Source: Ga0074130 sp035492055 (lineage in GTDB: Bacteria; Pseudomonadota; Gammaproteobacteria; Burkholderiales; Rhodocyclaceae). From it: a stretch of 34,333 nt of DNA. Position 1 is the first letter of the stretch; every line of letters starts with the position of its first letter. Shown here piece after piece: positions 21,797 to 30,595 of the stretch. The notes below the pieces were generated by a model. That model searched no databases, was not told the DNA's origin, and worked only from the letters and a program-made list of their open reading frames with translations. The translations under genes were made by a program, and so were the position numbers. The stretch is from the NCBI GenBank assembly GCA_035492055.1, contig DATJJR010000038.1:1-34333 (forward strand). Reading direction: 5' to 3'.

Positions 21797-22643
21797 GTTC
21801 GGCAAGGAAGCTTTCGACCAAGCCGCTTCGACCTATGACGAAGCGGCGGTTTTGGCGCGTGAAGTTCAGGCGCGCCTCGCCGAACGACTCGACTACGTCA
21901 AACTGAACCCGCAGCGTGTGGCCGATATCGGCTGCGCCACGGGCGGCGGCGCACGCGAACTGCAACGCCGTTATCCCGAAGCACAAACACTGGCGATCGA
22001 TTACGCGCACGAAATGTTGCGTGTAGTGCAAGCCAGCGGCCATAGCCGTTCCTGGCTGGACAAGATCATCAAGCGCAACCATAGCCCGCAGCCGCTGCAG
22101 GCTGATGCTTCAGCGCTACCGTTGCCGCACACCGCGTTGCAACTGATCTGGTCGAATCTTGTTTTTCATTGGCTGCAGGACACTGCGCCGGTGTGGAAAG
22201 AGTTTGCCCGCGTACTGGAAACCGGCGGACTCCTCACGTTCTCCATGCTCGGTCCGGATACTGCGCGAGAATTGCGCGAGGCCGGTACCGCCATCGGCAT
22301 CAACGTACCCGTGCGCCGTTTTTACGACATGCATGACATCGGCGATCAACTCGTCGGCGCAGGTTTTGGCGATCCGGTCATGGATGTCGAATACATCACC
22401 TTCACCTACCGCAGTGCGCGTACTTTCCTTGCCGATCAACGCCATCTCGGCGTGCGCAATGCATTGCTCGGGCAGCTCGGTTTCTCGGATTGGCGCCGCG
22501 TGCTGCGTCAATGGGAAACCATGCGTGACGGCATCGGTCTGCCGCTGACATTCGAGATCATCTACGGCAGTGCGTGGCGAGCGGAACCGAAGAGGACCGA
22601 TGACGGGCGCAGCATCGTGCAATTCCACAAGCATCGCCCGTAG
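21768..22643 (+). CDS. bioC: Malonyl-ACP O-methyltransferase
   Basis: A class I SAM-dependent methyltransferase (291 residues from TTG 21768) that methylates malonyl-ACP to disguise it as a primer for pimeloyl synthesis, the first committed step of biotin assembly. Motif I is VADIGCATGGGARELQRR and the following acidic strand end is TLAIDYAHEML. LIWSNLVFHWLQD and GGLLTFSMLGPDT are characteristic of BioC. The N-terminal helix FGKEAFDQAASTYDEAA begins 10 residues after the first possible start. No ATG exists before the conserved core; TTG codons at 21768, 21777 and 21783 lie inside the end of bioB. Translation probably depends on ribosomes finishing bioB. The exact start is uncertain. Confidence 0.93.
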   Translation: MSALALPQSEFGKEAFDQAASTYDEAAVLAREVQARLAERLDYVKLNPQRVADIGCATGGGARELQRRYPEAQTLAIDYAHEMLRVVQASGHSRSWLDKIIKRNHSPQPLQADASALPLPHTALQLIWSNLVFHWLQDTAPVWKEFARVLETGGLLTFSMLGPDTARELREAGTAIGINVPVRRFYDMHDIGDQLVGAGFGDPVMDVEYITFTYRSARTFLADQRHLGVRNALLGQLGFSDWRRVLRQWETMRDGIGLPLTFEIIYGSAWRAEPKRTDDGRSIVQFHKHRP

Positions 22644-22850
22644 TGCATTCGAAACATTTCTCGAATTGTAAATGGCGTAAACATTCCACCGGCAATCTGC
22701 GTTTGTTGATGTGCTGCAAGAGCTTGTGACACAGGCCTGTTGAGACAGCATGTCGACAGCTTTGACGGGTGAGATCGCGGTTTAATGCGGCCTACGAGAA
22801 ACCGGAAGTCTTCCCGGTTCGCGAAGTGTTTTTGCTGAGGTCGGAGTCTC
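22644..22850. other. 207-nt intergenic region before the DUF1800 gene
   Basis: The region holds no gene I can support. It includes an imperfect hairpin AACCGG-N8-CCGGTT (22800-22819) in the DUF1800 leader. A TTGACG at 22762 has no -10 at a normal distance. A 17-codon basic open frame (22785-22838) is most likely chance. Confidence 0.5.
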
Positions 22851-24497
22851 ATGTTCACACTGAAAATGGCGTGGCGCCGTATCGGTCTGGCTTGCTGTGC
22901 GAGTGCCAGTCTTGTGGCTGTCACGCCGGCGGCGACACTCGCAGCGACCAAGGTCAAAGCAGTACAAAAAGCCGTGCAAAAGAGCACGGCTGAAAACGCG
23001 AGTGACGATGCGCGTTGGTTGGCACGTCTTGCCTATGGCATTAATACGACGGATTGGATGCATTTACGCAAGATTGGTCGCAAGGCATGGTTGGACGAGC
23101 AACTGCACGGCGATATGCCACTACCGGATTTCGCGCAGGCACAGGTCGATGCTTATCTGGGAGCGCCGCAACCCTTGCCGGATGTCGTGACTGATCTTGA
23201 AACGGAAAAGCGGCGCGTCAACGCCTTGCCCGACGGTGATGACAAACAGACGGCCCGCAAGGCGCTGAATGATCGTGCCGAAAGCGCATGGCGCAATGCC
23301 GTGTCTGCACAACTGGTGCGTGATCTGTATTCGCCCGATCAGTTGCGTGAACAGATGACGGCGTTCTGGCTCAATTGGTTCAGCGTCTATCGGCAGAAGG
23401 ACAACATTCGCGTACTGGTCGCCGATTATCAGGAACGCGCCATCCGACCGCATGCCTTGGGCAAGTTCCGCGATCTTTTGCTTGCTACGGCGCGCCATCC
23501 GGCCATGCTGCTGTATCTCGACAATTTCCAGAATGCCGCCGGCAAGATCAACGAAAACTATGCGCGCGAGTTGATGGAATTGCACACGCTCGGCATCGAT
23601 GGCGGTTACACGCAGCAGGACGTTCAGGAGCTGGCGCGCGTGCTCACGGGTGTTGGTGTCAATCTCAAACATGAGTCGCGGCCTGGCGTGATGCGTTTGC
23701 CGCCGGATTTGCAATCGCAATACCAGTACGACGCGGATACCGGTTTCGAATTCAATCCGATACGCCATGATCGCGGCGACAAACAGATTCTTGGCACAAC
23801 CATCGGCGGCGGCGGTTGGGACGAAGTGGCCAGCACGCTGGACATGCTTGCGCGACAACCCGCGACAGCGCGGCATGTGAGCGAACGCATGGCGGAATAT
23901 TTTCTCGGGGAAGTGCCGCCACCGGCGCTGGTACAGCGGATGAGCGAGACTTTCCTGCATACGGATGGCGATATTGCAGCGACCTTGCGGACGCTGTTGA
24001 ACTCAAAAACATTCAGCGACAGCGTGCTTGCCACACCCGGCAGTGCGCCGCGCAAATTCAAGGATCCACAGCATTTCGTCGTGTCGGCCTTGCGCTTCGC
24101 TTATGACGGCAAGCGCATCACCAATTTACGACCCGTGATGAACTGGCTTGCACAGCTCGGCGAATTGCCTTTCGATCACTTGACGCCGGAAGGCTATGGT
24201 TTGCTACAGAAGGATTGGGCCAGTTCCGGTCAGCTTGCCAAGCGATTTGAGATCGCCCGCACGATCGGTAGCGGCAATGACGGTCTGTTCAATGCGCCTG
24301 ACGATGGTGCAAATGCCGCTGCAGTGATGGTGATGCCTGATGCAAATGCCGGTTTCCCCATGTTGTCGAGCAAGCTGTATTTCGATTTGATTGAGCCGCA
24401 ATTAACGCAGACCACGCGCGATACGCTGAACAAGGCGGCATCACAACAGGAGTGGAACATGCTGCTGCTATCGTCGCCCGAGTTCATGTACCAATAG
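22851..24497 (+). CDS. DUF1800 family exported protein
   Basis: A 548-residue protein with a Sec-type signal peptide (about 1-32, cleavage near TLAATKV). The family signatures are clear: RWLARLAYGI near the start, LREQMTAFWLNWF, HPAMLLYLDNFQN, the Asn-Glu-rich KINENYARELMELHTLG and GYTQQDVQELARVLTG. The later half has WDEVASTLDMLARQPATARH and a C-terminal LLLSSPEFMYQ. The biochemical role of DUF1800 is not known to me. It is commonly encoded with a DUF1501 protein, as here (17 nt to the next start), so the two probably work together outside the cytoplasm. GGAG lies about 5 nt before ATG 22851. Confidence 0.92.
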   Translation: MFTLKMAWRRIGLACCASASLVAVTPAATLAATKVKAVQKAVQKSTAENASDDARWLARLAYGINTTDWMHLRKIGRKAWLDEQLHGDMPLPDFAQAQVDAYLGAPQPLPDVVTDLETEKRRVNALPDGDDKQTARKALNDRAESAWRNAVSAQLVRDLYSPDQLREQMTAFWLNWFSVYRQKDNIRVLVADYQERAIRPHALGKFRDLLLATARHPAMLLYLDNFQNAAGKINENYARELMELHTLGIDGGYTQQDVQELARVLTGVGVNLKHESRPGVMRLPPDLQSQYQYDADTGFEFNPIRHDRGDKQILGTTIGGGGWDEVASTLDMLARQPATARHVSERMAEYFLGEVPPPALVQRMSETFLHTDGDIAATLRTLLNSKTFSDSVLATPGSAPRKFKDPQHFVVSALRFAYDGKRITNLRPVMNWLAQLGELPFDHLTPEGYGLLQKDWASSGQLAKRFEIARTIGSGNDGLFNAPDDGANAAAVMVMPDANAGFPMLSSKLYFDLIEPQLTQTTRDTLNKAASQQEWNMLLLSSPEFMYQ

Positions 24498-24514
24498 TTC
24501 ACAAGGAGTCGAAA

Positions 24515-25729
24515 ATGGATAGACGTACCTCCTTGCGCTTGCTGTACGGTCTTGCCGCCGTCCCGACGTTGACTTGGCACAGCCGCGTGTTTGCCGCGCC
24601 GAATGTGCCGTCGCGGTTTTTGCTCGTCTTCATGCGGGGTGGCTACGACGCGACCAATCTACTGGTGCCATATTCATCCTCGTTCTACTACGAGGCGCGC
24701 CCGACGCTAGCGATTGCACGCCCCGACGCAAATAACCCCAATGCGGCGCTGGCCATCGACAGCGACTGGGCGCTGCATCCTGCCTTGCGCGCATCGCTCT
24801 GGCCGATGCTGCAGCGAGGCGAGGTGGCGTTTATTCCTTTTGCCGGCACCGACGATTTGACGCGCAGCCATTTTGAAACGCAGGACAGCATCGAGGTGGG
24901 CCTGCCGCTGGATCATTTGCACAATGGCTCCGGCGGTTTTCTTGGGCGGCTGGCCGACGTTCTTGGTGCCGATACCGCCAGGCCGATTGCGTTTACCGAC
25001 AATCTGCCGATGTCGTTCAAGGGCGGCCCCAATGTACCGAATGTGTCGCTCAAGAATGGTGGCGGCGGTTTCGATGAGCGGCAACGCCAGTTGTTGAGCA
25101 GCTTGTATGCCCAGCGGGATTTGTCGCCGATGGTCGATGAAGGCATGGAACTGCGCAGCAAAGTGTCGCAAGAACTACGTGATGAAATGAAGGCCGCCAG
25201 TCGAAATGCCAACAGCGCCAAGGGTTTTGAAGCCGAAGCGCGGCGCATGGCGAGATTGATGCGCGACGATTACCAGCTCGGATTCGTCGATGTCGGCGGC
25301 TGGGATACGCACGTCGGCGAAGGCGCGGCTCAAGGCCCGTTGGCGAACAACCTGTCCAATCTCGGCGGCGGTCTGGCTGCATTTGCCGATGAAATGGGCC
25401 CGCAGTGGCGCAACACCACGGTGGTCGTCATTTCCGAATTCGGGCGGACTTTCCGAGAGAACGGCAATCGCGGTACCGATCACGGACACGGCACGGTGTA
25501 CTGGGTCTTGTCCGGTGGCTTGAATGCCAGCGTGAAGGCAAAACCGATTGTCGGCGAGCGTATTGCGGTGACACAAAATACCTTGTTCCAGAATCGCGAC
25601 TACCCGGTGTTGAATGAATACCGTAGCGTGCTGGGACAAATGTTCGGCACGCTGTATGGCCTGTCGCCCAATCAATTGGCGCAGGTTTTCCCCGGCGCGA
25701 AGATGCAGGGGAATCTCGCACTGGTGTGA
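24515..25729 (+). CDS. DUF1501 family exported protein (Tat signal)
   Basis: A 404-residue protein whose first residues, MDRRTSLRLLYGLAA, look like a twin-arginine signal with cleavage near VFAAP. This implies export in folded form, often with a bound cofactor or metal. Family motifs include LLVFMRGGYDATNLLVPY, SHFETQDSIEVG and the C-terminal alkaline-phosphatase-superfamily-like VVVISEFGRTFRENGNRGTDHGHG. These contain conserved Glu, Arg, Asp and His residues suggestive of metal-dependent hydrolase ancestry. A perfect AAGGAG stands 6 nt before ATG 24515. It is directly downstream of the DUF1800 gene, 17 nt apart. The actual function is unknown. Confidence 0.92.
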   Translation: MDRRTSLRLLYGLAAVPTLTWHSRVFAAPNVPSRFLLVFMRGGYDATNLLVPYSSSFYYEARPTLAIARPDANNPNAALAIDSDWALHPALRASLWPMLQRGEVAFIPFAGTDDLTRSHFETQDSIEVGLPLDHLHNGSGGFLGRLADVLGADTARPIAFTDNLPMSFKGGPNVPNVSLKNGGGGFDERQRQLLSSLYAQRDLSPMVDEGMELRSKVSQELRDEMKAASRNANSAKGFEAEARRMARLMRDDYQLGFVDVGGWDTHVGEGAAQGPLANNLSNLGGGLAAFADEMGPQWRNTTVVVISEFGRTFRENGNRGTDHGHGTVYWVLSGGLNASVKAKPIVGERIAVTQNTLFQNRDYPVLNEYRSVLGQMFGTLYGLSPNQLAQVFPGAKMQGNLALV

Positions 25730-25792
25730 GTCTCGCGTGGATCGAAAATCGCGGCGCGGTAAAATTCGTGCTCCTTTTTCTGGTTGATCGCA

Positions 25793-26593
25793 ATGTCCGC
25801 TGCCCATGTTTTCTCCCGCTGCCATGAAGCGCTCGCAGCTTGCGATATCGATCGCAAGCTGGCAGTGATGGCTGCATTGGCAGATGATTGGGTGGCCGGT
25901 CGTCTGGATATCTCACCGCTTGAACTAACCTTGTCTGACGAAGCTGGCCGGCCGGCGCAACCTGCATTGGTACCGCCCGCAGCACTGCCAGCACGCGGTG
26001 TGCATGTGCCGGAAGGGCATGCAGCGATGGTGCATGCCATTGCGCATATCGAATTCAATGCCATCAATCTTGCGCTTGATCACATCGTGCGGTTTCAAAA
26101 TTTCCCGCGTGAATACATCGACGACTGGATCAGTGTGGCTGCCGAAGAGGCGTATCACTTTTGCCTTGTTCGTGATCATTTGCGTACGCTCGGCTACGAT
26201 TATGGCGACTTTGTGGCGCACGACGGCTTGTGGCAGATGACGGTCAAGACGGCACATGATCCGTTGGCACGCATGGCGCTTGTGCCGCGACTGCTTGAAG
26301 CGCGTGGCCTTGATGCGACGCCGCCTATCCAGCGAAAATTGCGCGGCATCGGCGACATGCAGGCCGTTGCTATCCTCGACATCATCCTGCGCGACGAAGT
26401 GCGGCATGTGGCGATTGGTGATCGCTGGTTCCGTGTGTTGTGTGCAGAACACGGCCTGGAACCCGAAGCGACCTATCGTCGCCTGATCGAGGAATATGCA
26501 GCGCCCTGGCCGCAACCGCCGCTGAATGAAGTCGCACGGCGTGCGGCGGGGTTTTCAGATGCGGAAATGAAGGCGTTGGTACTTCCGCGTTAG
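25793..26593 (+). CDS. DUF455 ferritin-like protein
   Basis: A 266-residue cytoplasmic protein of the DUF455 family, a ferritin-like four-helix bundle. Probable metal-site residues are Glu87 in HIEFNAINLALD, Glu118/Glu119 and His122 in EEAYHF, and Glu202 and His205 in DEVRHVAIG. This is the E...ExxH...ExxH pattern of di-iron carboxylate proteins (related to MiaE-type hydroxylases). The substrate is unknown. ATG 25793 is used; a TTG at 25784 is in frame and neither has a strong ribosome binding site. It is on the same strand 63 nt after the DUF1501 gene and convergent with ccsB. Confidence 0.9.
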   Translation: MSAAHVFSRCHEALAACDIDRKLAVMAALADDWVAGRLDISPLELTLSDEAGRPAQPALVPPAALPARGVHVPEGHAAMVHAIAHIEFNAINLALDHIVRFQNFPREYIDDWISVAAEEAYHFCLVRDHLRTLGYDYGDFVAHDGLWQMTVKTAHDPLARMALVPRLLEARGLDATPPIQRKLRGIGDMQAVAILDIILRDEVRHVAIGDRWFRVLCAEHGLEPEATYRRLIEEYAAPWPQPPLNEVARRAAGFSDAEMKALVLPR

Positions 26594-26598
26594 CGAAT

Positions 26599-26629
26599 GT
26601 CTGCAAGCGTGTCGCGCGCACTTGCAGAC
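26599..26629. terminator. Hairpin between convergent DUF455 and ccsB genes
   Basis: GTCTGCAAG (26599-26607) pairs with CTTGCAGAC (26621-26629) around a GC-rich loop. No U tract follows on either strand. Position between two convergent stops suggests a transcript end or mRNA 3' stabiliser. Confidence 0.5.
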
Positions 26630-26635
26630 GTTGCA

Positions 26636-27769
26636 TTACAACGTTCCGTACGAATGCAGCCCGCTGAGGAACATGTTCACGCCAAGGAAGGCGAAGGTCG
26701 TCACGAGCAAGCCGATGACGGCCCACCAGGCGAGTACTGCACCACGCAATCCCTTGGTCAGACGTAGATGCAACCACGCGGCATAGTTGAGCCAGACGAT
26801 CAACGCCCAGGTCTCCTTGGGATCCCATTGCCAATAGGTTCCCCAGGCTTCAGCAGCCCACAGTGCGCCGAGAATGGTGGCGAGCGTGAAGAAGGCAAAG
26901 CCGATGGCGATGGCCTTGTACATCAGGTCTTCCATCACCACGAGTGGCGGCAGGCGAGAGGCAAGCGTGCCGCGCGCTGCGAGCAGCCAGGCCACGCCAA
27001 CCATGGCGGCGAGTGAGAAAGCCCCATAGCCGATGAAGTTGGCTGGTACGTGAATCTTCATCCAGTAGCTTTGCAGCGCGGGTACCAGTGGCTGGATTTC
27101 CTGCGCTTCGCGAGTGAATGAATACCAGAGCGTGAAGCCGACTGCGGCGGCAATGACGAGCAGCACGAATGCGCCGAGTTTGCGTGTTGCATAACGCTTT
27201 TCGTAATGCAGGTACAACAGTGCCGTGATGAGACAGAACAGGACGAACACTTCGTAGAGGTTGCTGATCGGAATGTGGCCGATATCGGCGCCGATCAGAT
27301 AGCTTTCGTACCAGCGCACACACATGCCGGTTGCGCCCATTAGTACGGCGGCCCATGTCAATGCGCTGCCGGTTTTCTCGGCAAACTCACTCTTGGCCAA
27401 CAGGCCGAGCCAATAGGCAAATGTGGCGAATACGAAGAGGGCGCACATCCAGCCGATGGCGGTTTGGCTGGCGAGAAAATATTTGAGGAAGAAGTTTTGC
27501 TCGGCACGCGCGAGATCGGCGTGATACAGCGATATGCCGGATAGCGCGAGCACGGCGACACCAACGAACAGATTACGCAGCCCGCGCCACTTCCATGCCA
27601 AGGTAGCGAATATGAGCGTTACCGCAAGCAGAATCACTTGTTCATAGCTGTCCATGAAGCTTGCGTAACGCGTGAAGGCGAACAATGCGCCCGCGGCGAG
27701 CAGCATAATGGCAAAACAGTCCAAGGGACGATTAAGCACGGGGTGATGCTTGGCGTCACTAAGCGTCAT
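26636..27769 (-). CDS. ccsB: Cytochrome c biogenesis protein CcsB/ResC (System II)
   Basis: A 377-residue inner-membrane haem handler of the System II cytochrome c synthase. The WWD haem-binding motif is WGTYWQWDPKETWALIVW. Conserved histidines lie in HIPISNLYEVF, KIHVPANFIGYG and the C-terminal SGLHSYG. About eight to ten hydrophobic helices are present. With ResB it delivers haem to the periplasm and attaches it to CxxCH apocytochromes. ATG 27769 overlaps the end of resB by 11 nt and is preferred over the longer frame to 27853, which reads through resB. Targets are likely to include the cytochromes encoded nearby. Confidence 0.94.
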   Translation of the reverse strand: MTLSDAKHHPVLNRPLDCFAIMLLAAGALFAFTRYASFMDSYEQVILLAVTLIFATLAWKWRGLRNLFVGVAVLALSGISLYHADLARAEQNFFLKYFLASQTAIGWMCALFVFATFAYWLGLLAKSEFAEKTGSALTWAAVLMGATGMCVRWYESYLIGADIGHIPISNLYEVFVLFCLITALLYLHYEKRYATRKLGAFVLLVIAAAVGFTLWYSFTREAQEIQPLVPALQSYWMKIHVPANFIGYGAFSLAAMVGVAWLLAARGTLASRLPPLVVMEDLMYKAIAIGFAFFTLATILGALWAAEAWGTYWQWDPKETWALIVWLNYAAWLHLRLTKGLRGAVLAWWAVIGLLVTTFAFLGVNMFLSGLHSYGTL

Positions 27770-29801
27770 CTTCGAATAACCGAGTGAGTGCGTCGCGGTG
27801 GCGACTGAATTCGCGCTCGTCGTCGAGCGTTCTGCGATTGCTGGCGTAGGCAATCAAGACCTCGCCGGAATCCTTGAGCAGAACGAACAGGCGGCGTTCG
27901 CGAACGTAAAGCATGAAGCATACGCCGGCAACGAGCAGGGCGCAGCCGAGATAGACGATGTTGCGACCGGGTGATCGCGTGACTTGCAACACGCTGGCTT
28001 GTACCTGATCAAAGCTGTCGAGTGCCAGCCACACGGGTGCCCCGTAGCGAAAGCTGTCGCTGATGGCATTGATCGAGTCGCGTACGAAATCTGCGTGCGC
28101 GCTGTCCATGTCGAGCGGCTTTTGATGCTGATTTTGTCGCGTCAGTTGCAAGGCTTCCCAGGCGCAACCTTGCAATACACGCACAAAAACATCGGCGGCT
28201 TTTTCGCGCTCCTCTGCCGGGACGGTGCCGTTGATGAATGTGCCAATGCTGTCGAAGCCACCTGCGGCGAACATTTGCAGCGTGCGTTCGGCGGTCAGGG
28301 ACAGGCGTGTGCGCATCGTTTCGGAAATATCCGGACCGTGCATGGCCGCGATAGCAAAGCGCCGCGCGATCAACGCGCGATCCTTGTCTGACAGCATTTC
28401 AGCGCGGAGCGCAAACCAGGTATCCGGTTTGCCATCGGTGTCGGCAGGAATGCGCAGATAGCGAAAATCATCAGCGGGCGATTCGCGCATGCCGCTCATG
28501 AAAAACTGGCGGCCATCCTGCGTGATTGGCAGCATGTAGTTGTTGTATTCACGCGCCTGCCCGGTGTCGTTGCGTAACTTGTAACTGAAACTCGGTCCAA
28601 CATTCTTGAGCGTGCGCTGTGCCGGCGAAGCGTTGCCGAGTTGACGATTCAGGATGGCGAGCGAGTTTTTATCTGCCGTGTTTTTCGACACGTCCGGAGA
28701 GGTCATGTCTTCGACATTGAATGCACGGAAGCCAGTGATTTCGGCCCGCAATTTGTTGCCATCCATCGATGTCGCTGCACCGACTTCAGTATCAATGGGC
28801 TTGGCTGCCGGATTCGCCGAGAAGTACCAGGGCTGCAATTTGAGCTTACTGCCGCCATCATCGAAGCTCGCCTGATAGAGCGTCACGCCGCGATATTCAA
28901 CGGGTTTGTTGACTTCAACCGTGCGCTCAATGCGCTTGTCGCCGTCAATGATGACAATGTCGCTGGCAAAACGCTTGGGCATGCCCGTCGAATAGAAATC
29001 GACGTTGAATCGCTTGAGTTCGACAGTGAAGGGCAGCGGCTGCAACAGCCCACCGTCGTCGACATTGATGACGGCGATATTGCCGCGCTTGCCTTCCGGG
29101 AGAAACAGATTGCCGCGATAACTCCAATGATCCGTATCGAGGCGACTTTCCGCACCGATCTGATTGAATGGCAGATTGATATCAGCGGCTTTTTTTGCGC
29201 CGAGCAGCATTTCCGCTTTTAGCGGCAAATCGCCATCAAGCAAGCCGCCAATGCAGATGAGCACGATGGCACTATGAGCGAAGAGATAGCCGAGCCGATT
29301 TCCGGTGCCTGCCCTGCCGGCGATCAGCAGACTGCGACCTTGAGCGTCGTCACGGGCACGAATGCGAAAGGCGTAGCCTTGTGTTGCCAGATAGTCGCGC
29401 GCGCGCGCGGCCGCATCGACAGTGGTCAATGCCGTGTGTGCGATGTGATGGTGGGCGAATTGCCGCAATGACGCCTCGCGTGCATTGACACGAAAACTCC
29501 GCATTTCCTTCAACATACCCGGCGCTTGCCGCATGATGCACAGGCTCGTCGAAGTTACGAGGAAGGCGAGGATGAGCAGGAACCAGGCGCTGTGATAAAC
29601 GGCGTAGAGGCCAAGCGCCTTGAAGACGGGAAACCAGAACTGGCCGAATTGCGCGAGGTAATTGTTGTAGGGCTCGTTCTGCTTGAGCACCGTGCCGATG
29701 ACGGAGGCGATGGCCAATACGGTCAGCAAGCTGACCGCGAAGCGCATCGAGCTGAGCAATTCGTAGAGGCGGCGTGAAAAGGCGGCTGGGGTGCGAGACA
29801 T
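27759..29801 (-). CDS. resB: Cytochrome c biogenesis protein ResB (System II)
   Basis: A 680-residue inner-membrane protein, partner of CcsB. N-terminal signatures are LLSSMRFAVSLLTVLAIASV and GTVLKQNEPYNNYLAQFG. Three early helices (about 20-40, 70-92, and one near 165-185), a large periplasmic region (about 190-600) and a final helix (about 605-630) match the family. ATG 29801 has no ribosome binding site, and an intrinsic-terminator-like hairpin ends only 9 nt upstream. Expression may thus depend on read-through from cytochrome c4 or on an unseen promoter. It overlaps ccsB by 11 nt. Confidence 0.94.
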   Translation of the reverse strand: MSRTPAAFSRRLYELLSSMRFAVSLLTVLAIASVIGTVLKQNEPYNNYLAQFGQFWFPVFKALGLYAVYHSAWFLLILAFLVTSTSLCIMRQAPGMLKEMRSFRVNAREASLRQFAHHHIAHTALTTVDAAARARDYLATQGYAFRIRARDDAQGRSLLIAGRAGTGNRLGYLFAHSAIVLICIGGLLDGDLPLKAEMLLGAKKAADINLPFNQIGAESRLDTDHWSYRGNLFLPEGKRGNIAVINVDDGGLLQPLPFTVELKRFNVDFYSTGMPKRFASDIVIIDGDKRIERTVEVNKPVEYRGVTLYQASFDDGGSKLKLQPWYFSANPAAKPIDTEVGAATSMDGNKLRAEITGFRAFNVEDMTSPDVSKNTADKNSLAILNRQLGNASPAQRTLKNVGPSFSYKLRNDTGQAREYNNYMLPITQDGRQFFMSGMRESPADDFRYLRIPADTDGKPDTWFALRAEMLSDKDRALIARRFAIAAMHGPDISETMRTRLSLTAERTLQMFAAGGFDSIGTFINGTVPAEEREKAADVFVRVLQGCAWEALQLTRQNQHQKPLDMDSAHADFVRDSINAISDSFRYGAPVWLALDSFDQVQASVLQVTRSPGRNIVYLGCALLVAGVCFMLYVRERRLFVLLKDSGEVLIAYASNRRTLDDEREFSRHRDALTRLFEDDA

Positions 29802-29810
29802 GGTGATGCG

Positions 29811-29843
29811 TAAAAAGAAAGGGCGGACGAGTTGTCCGCCCTT
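29811..29843 (-). terminator. Intrinsic terminator between cytochrome c4 and resB
   Basis: On the minus strand AAGGGCGGAC pairs with GTCCGCCCTT (29843-29834 and 29828-29819) around a 5-nt loop and is followed by TTCTTTTTA. It begins 23 nt after the cytochrome stop and ends 9 nt before the resB ATG, so it may terminate or attenuate. Confidence 0.8.
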
Positions 29844-29866
29844 ACGGTGAGTTTCTTCGGCGCAGT

Positions 29867-30517
29867 TTAGCGCAAGCCCGCGATGTAATCCGAGACTGCC
29901 TTGATGTCGGCGTCGGTCATCTTCAAGGCGATGGTGCGCATCATCTTGTTCGGATCGTTTGCACGCGTGCCGTCGCGGAAGGCCTTGAGCTGGGTTTCGA
30001 TGTATTCACTGTGCTGGCCGGCAATGCGCGGATATTGCGACGGAATGCCGGCCCCGGCCGGGCCATGGCAGGCGGCACAGGCGGGCAGACCGGTATTCAT
30101 GTTGCCGGCGCGATAAATCTTTTGCCCTTGCGCGATGGTGGCCTTGTTCTTGGCGGTATCGATGGCCGGTTTTTGCGCGGCGAACCACGCGGATAAATCT
30201 TTCATCTGGTCTTCGGAAAGGTTCGCCACCATGCCAGCCATGACCGGATTGGCGCGTGCGGAGGACTTGAAGTCCTTCATTTCCTTGAGCAGATAGTCGT
30301 AATGCTGGCCGGAGAGGCGCGGATTGGCACTAATGGTGCTGTTGCCGTCGGCGTTGTGGCAGGCCGCACATACGCTGGCGGCGATGGCTTTGCCGCGATC
30401 CGCTGCACTGGTCGCGGCAGTCGCCGGCGTTTGGGGGGGAGATGAGGAATCTGCTGCTTGAACGGTAGTACCAAAGCTGATGAACAACGACATCCACAAC
30501 AGCATTGAACGCATCAT
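29867..30517 (-). CDS. Di-haem cytochrome c4
   Basis: A 216-residue periplasmic electron carrier. A Sec signal peptide (cleavage near VQAAD, about residue 21) is followed by an Ala/Pro/Ser linker and two homologous cytochrome c domains. Each domain has a CAACH haem motif (near residues 50 and 147) and a Met ligand region (NPVMAGMVANL and NKMMRTIALKM). Cytochrome c4 passes electrons from the bc1 complex to terminal oxidases. Repeated domain patterns (RLSGQHYDYLLKEMKDF and RIAGQHSEYIETQLKAF) show internal duplication. AGGAG lies 6 nt before ATG 30517; ATG 30514 is adjacent. Its haem would be attached by ResB-CcsB encoded just downstream. Confidence 0.95.
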   Translation of the reverse strand: MMRSMLLWMSLFISFGTTVQAADSSSPPQTPATAATSAADRGKAIAASVCAACHNADGNSTISANPRLSGQHYDYLLKEMKDFKSSARANPVMAGMVANLSEDQMKDLSAWFAAQKPAIDTAKNKATIAQGQKIYRAGNMNTGLPACAACHGPAGAGIPSQYPRIAGQHSEYIETQLKAFRDGTRANDPNKMMRTIALKMTDADIKAVSDYIAGLR

Positions 30518-30595
30518 TGAGGGCTCCTGGTCGCAGGGGGTCGGTACAAGCTCTGTTATTCTATATCACGCTTATTCTTTGCATTATTTTTGTTT

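Noticed and set aside
22785..22838. 17-codon basic leader peptide before DUF1800
   Set aside because: No ribosome binding site and a length expected by chance; no codon run suggestive of attenuation.
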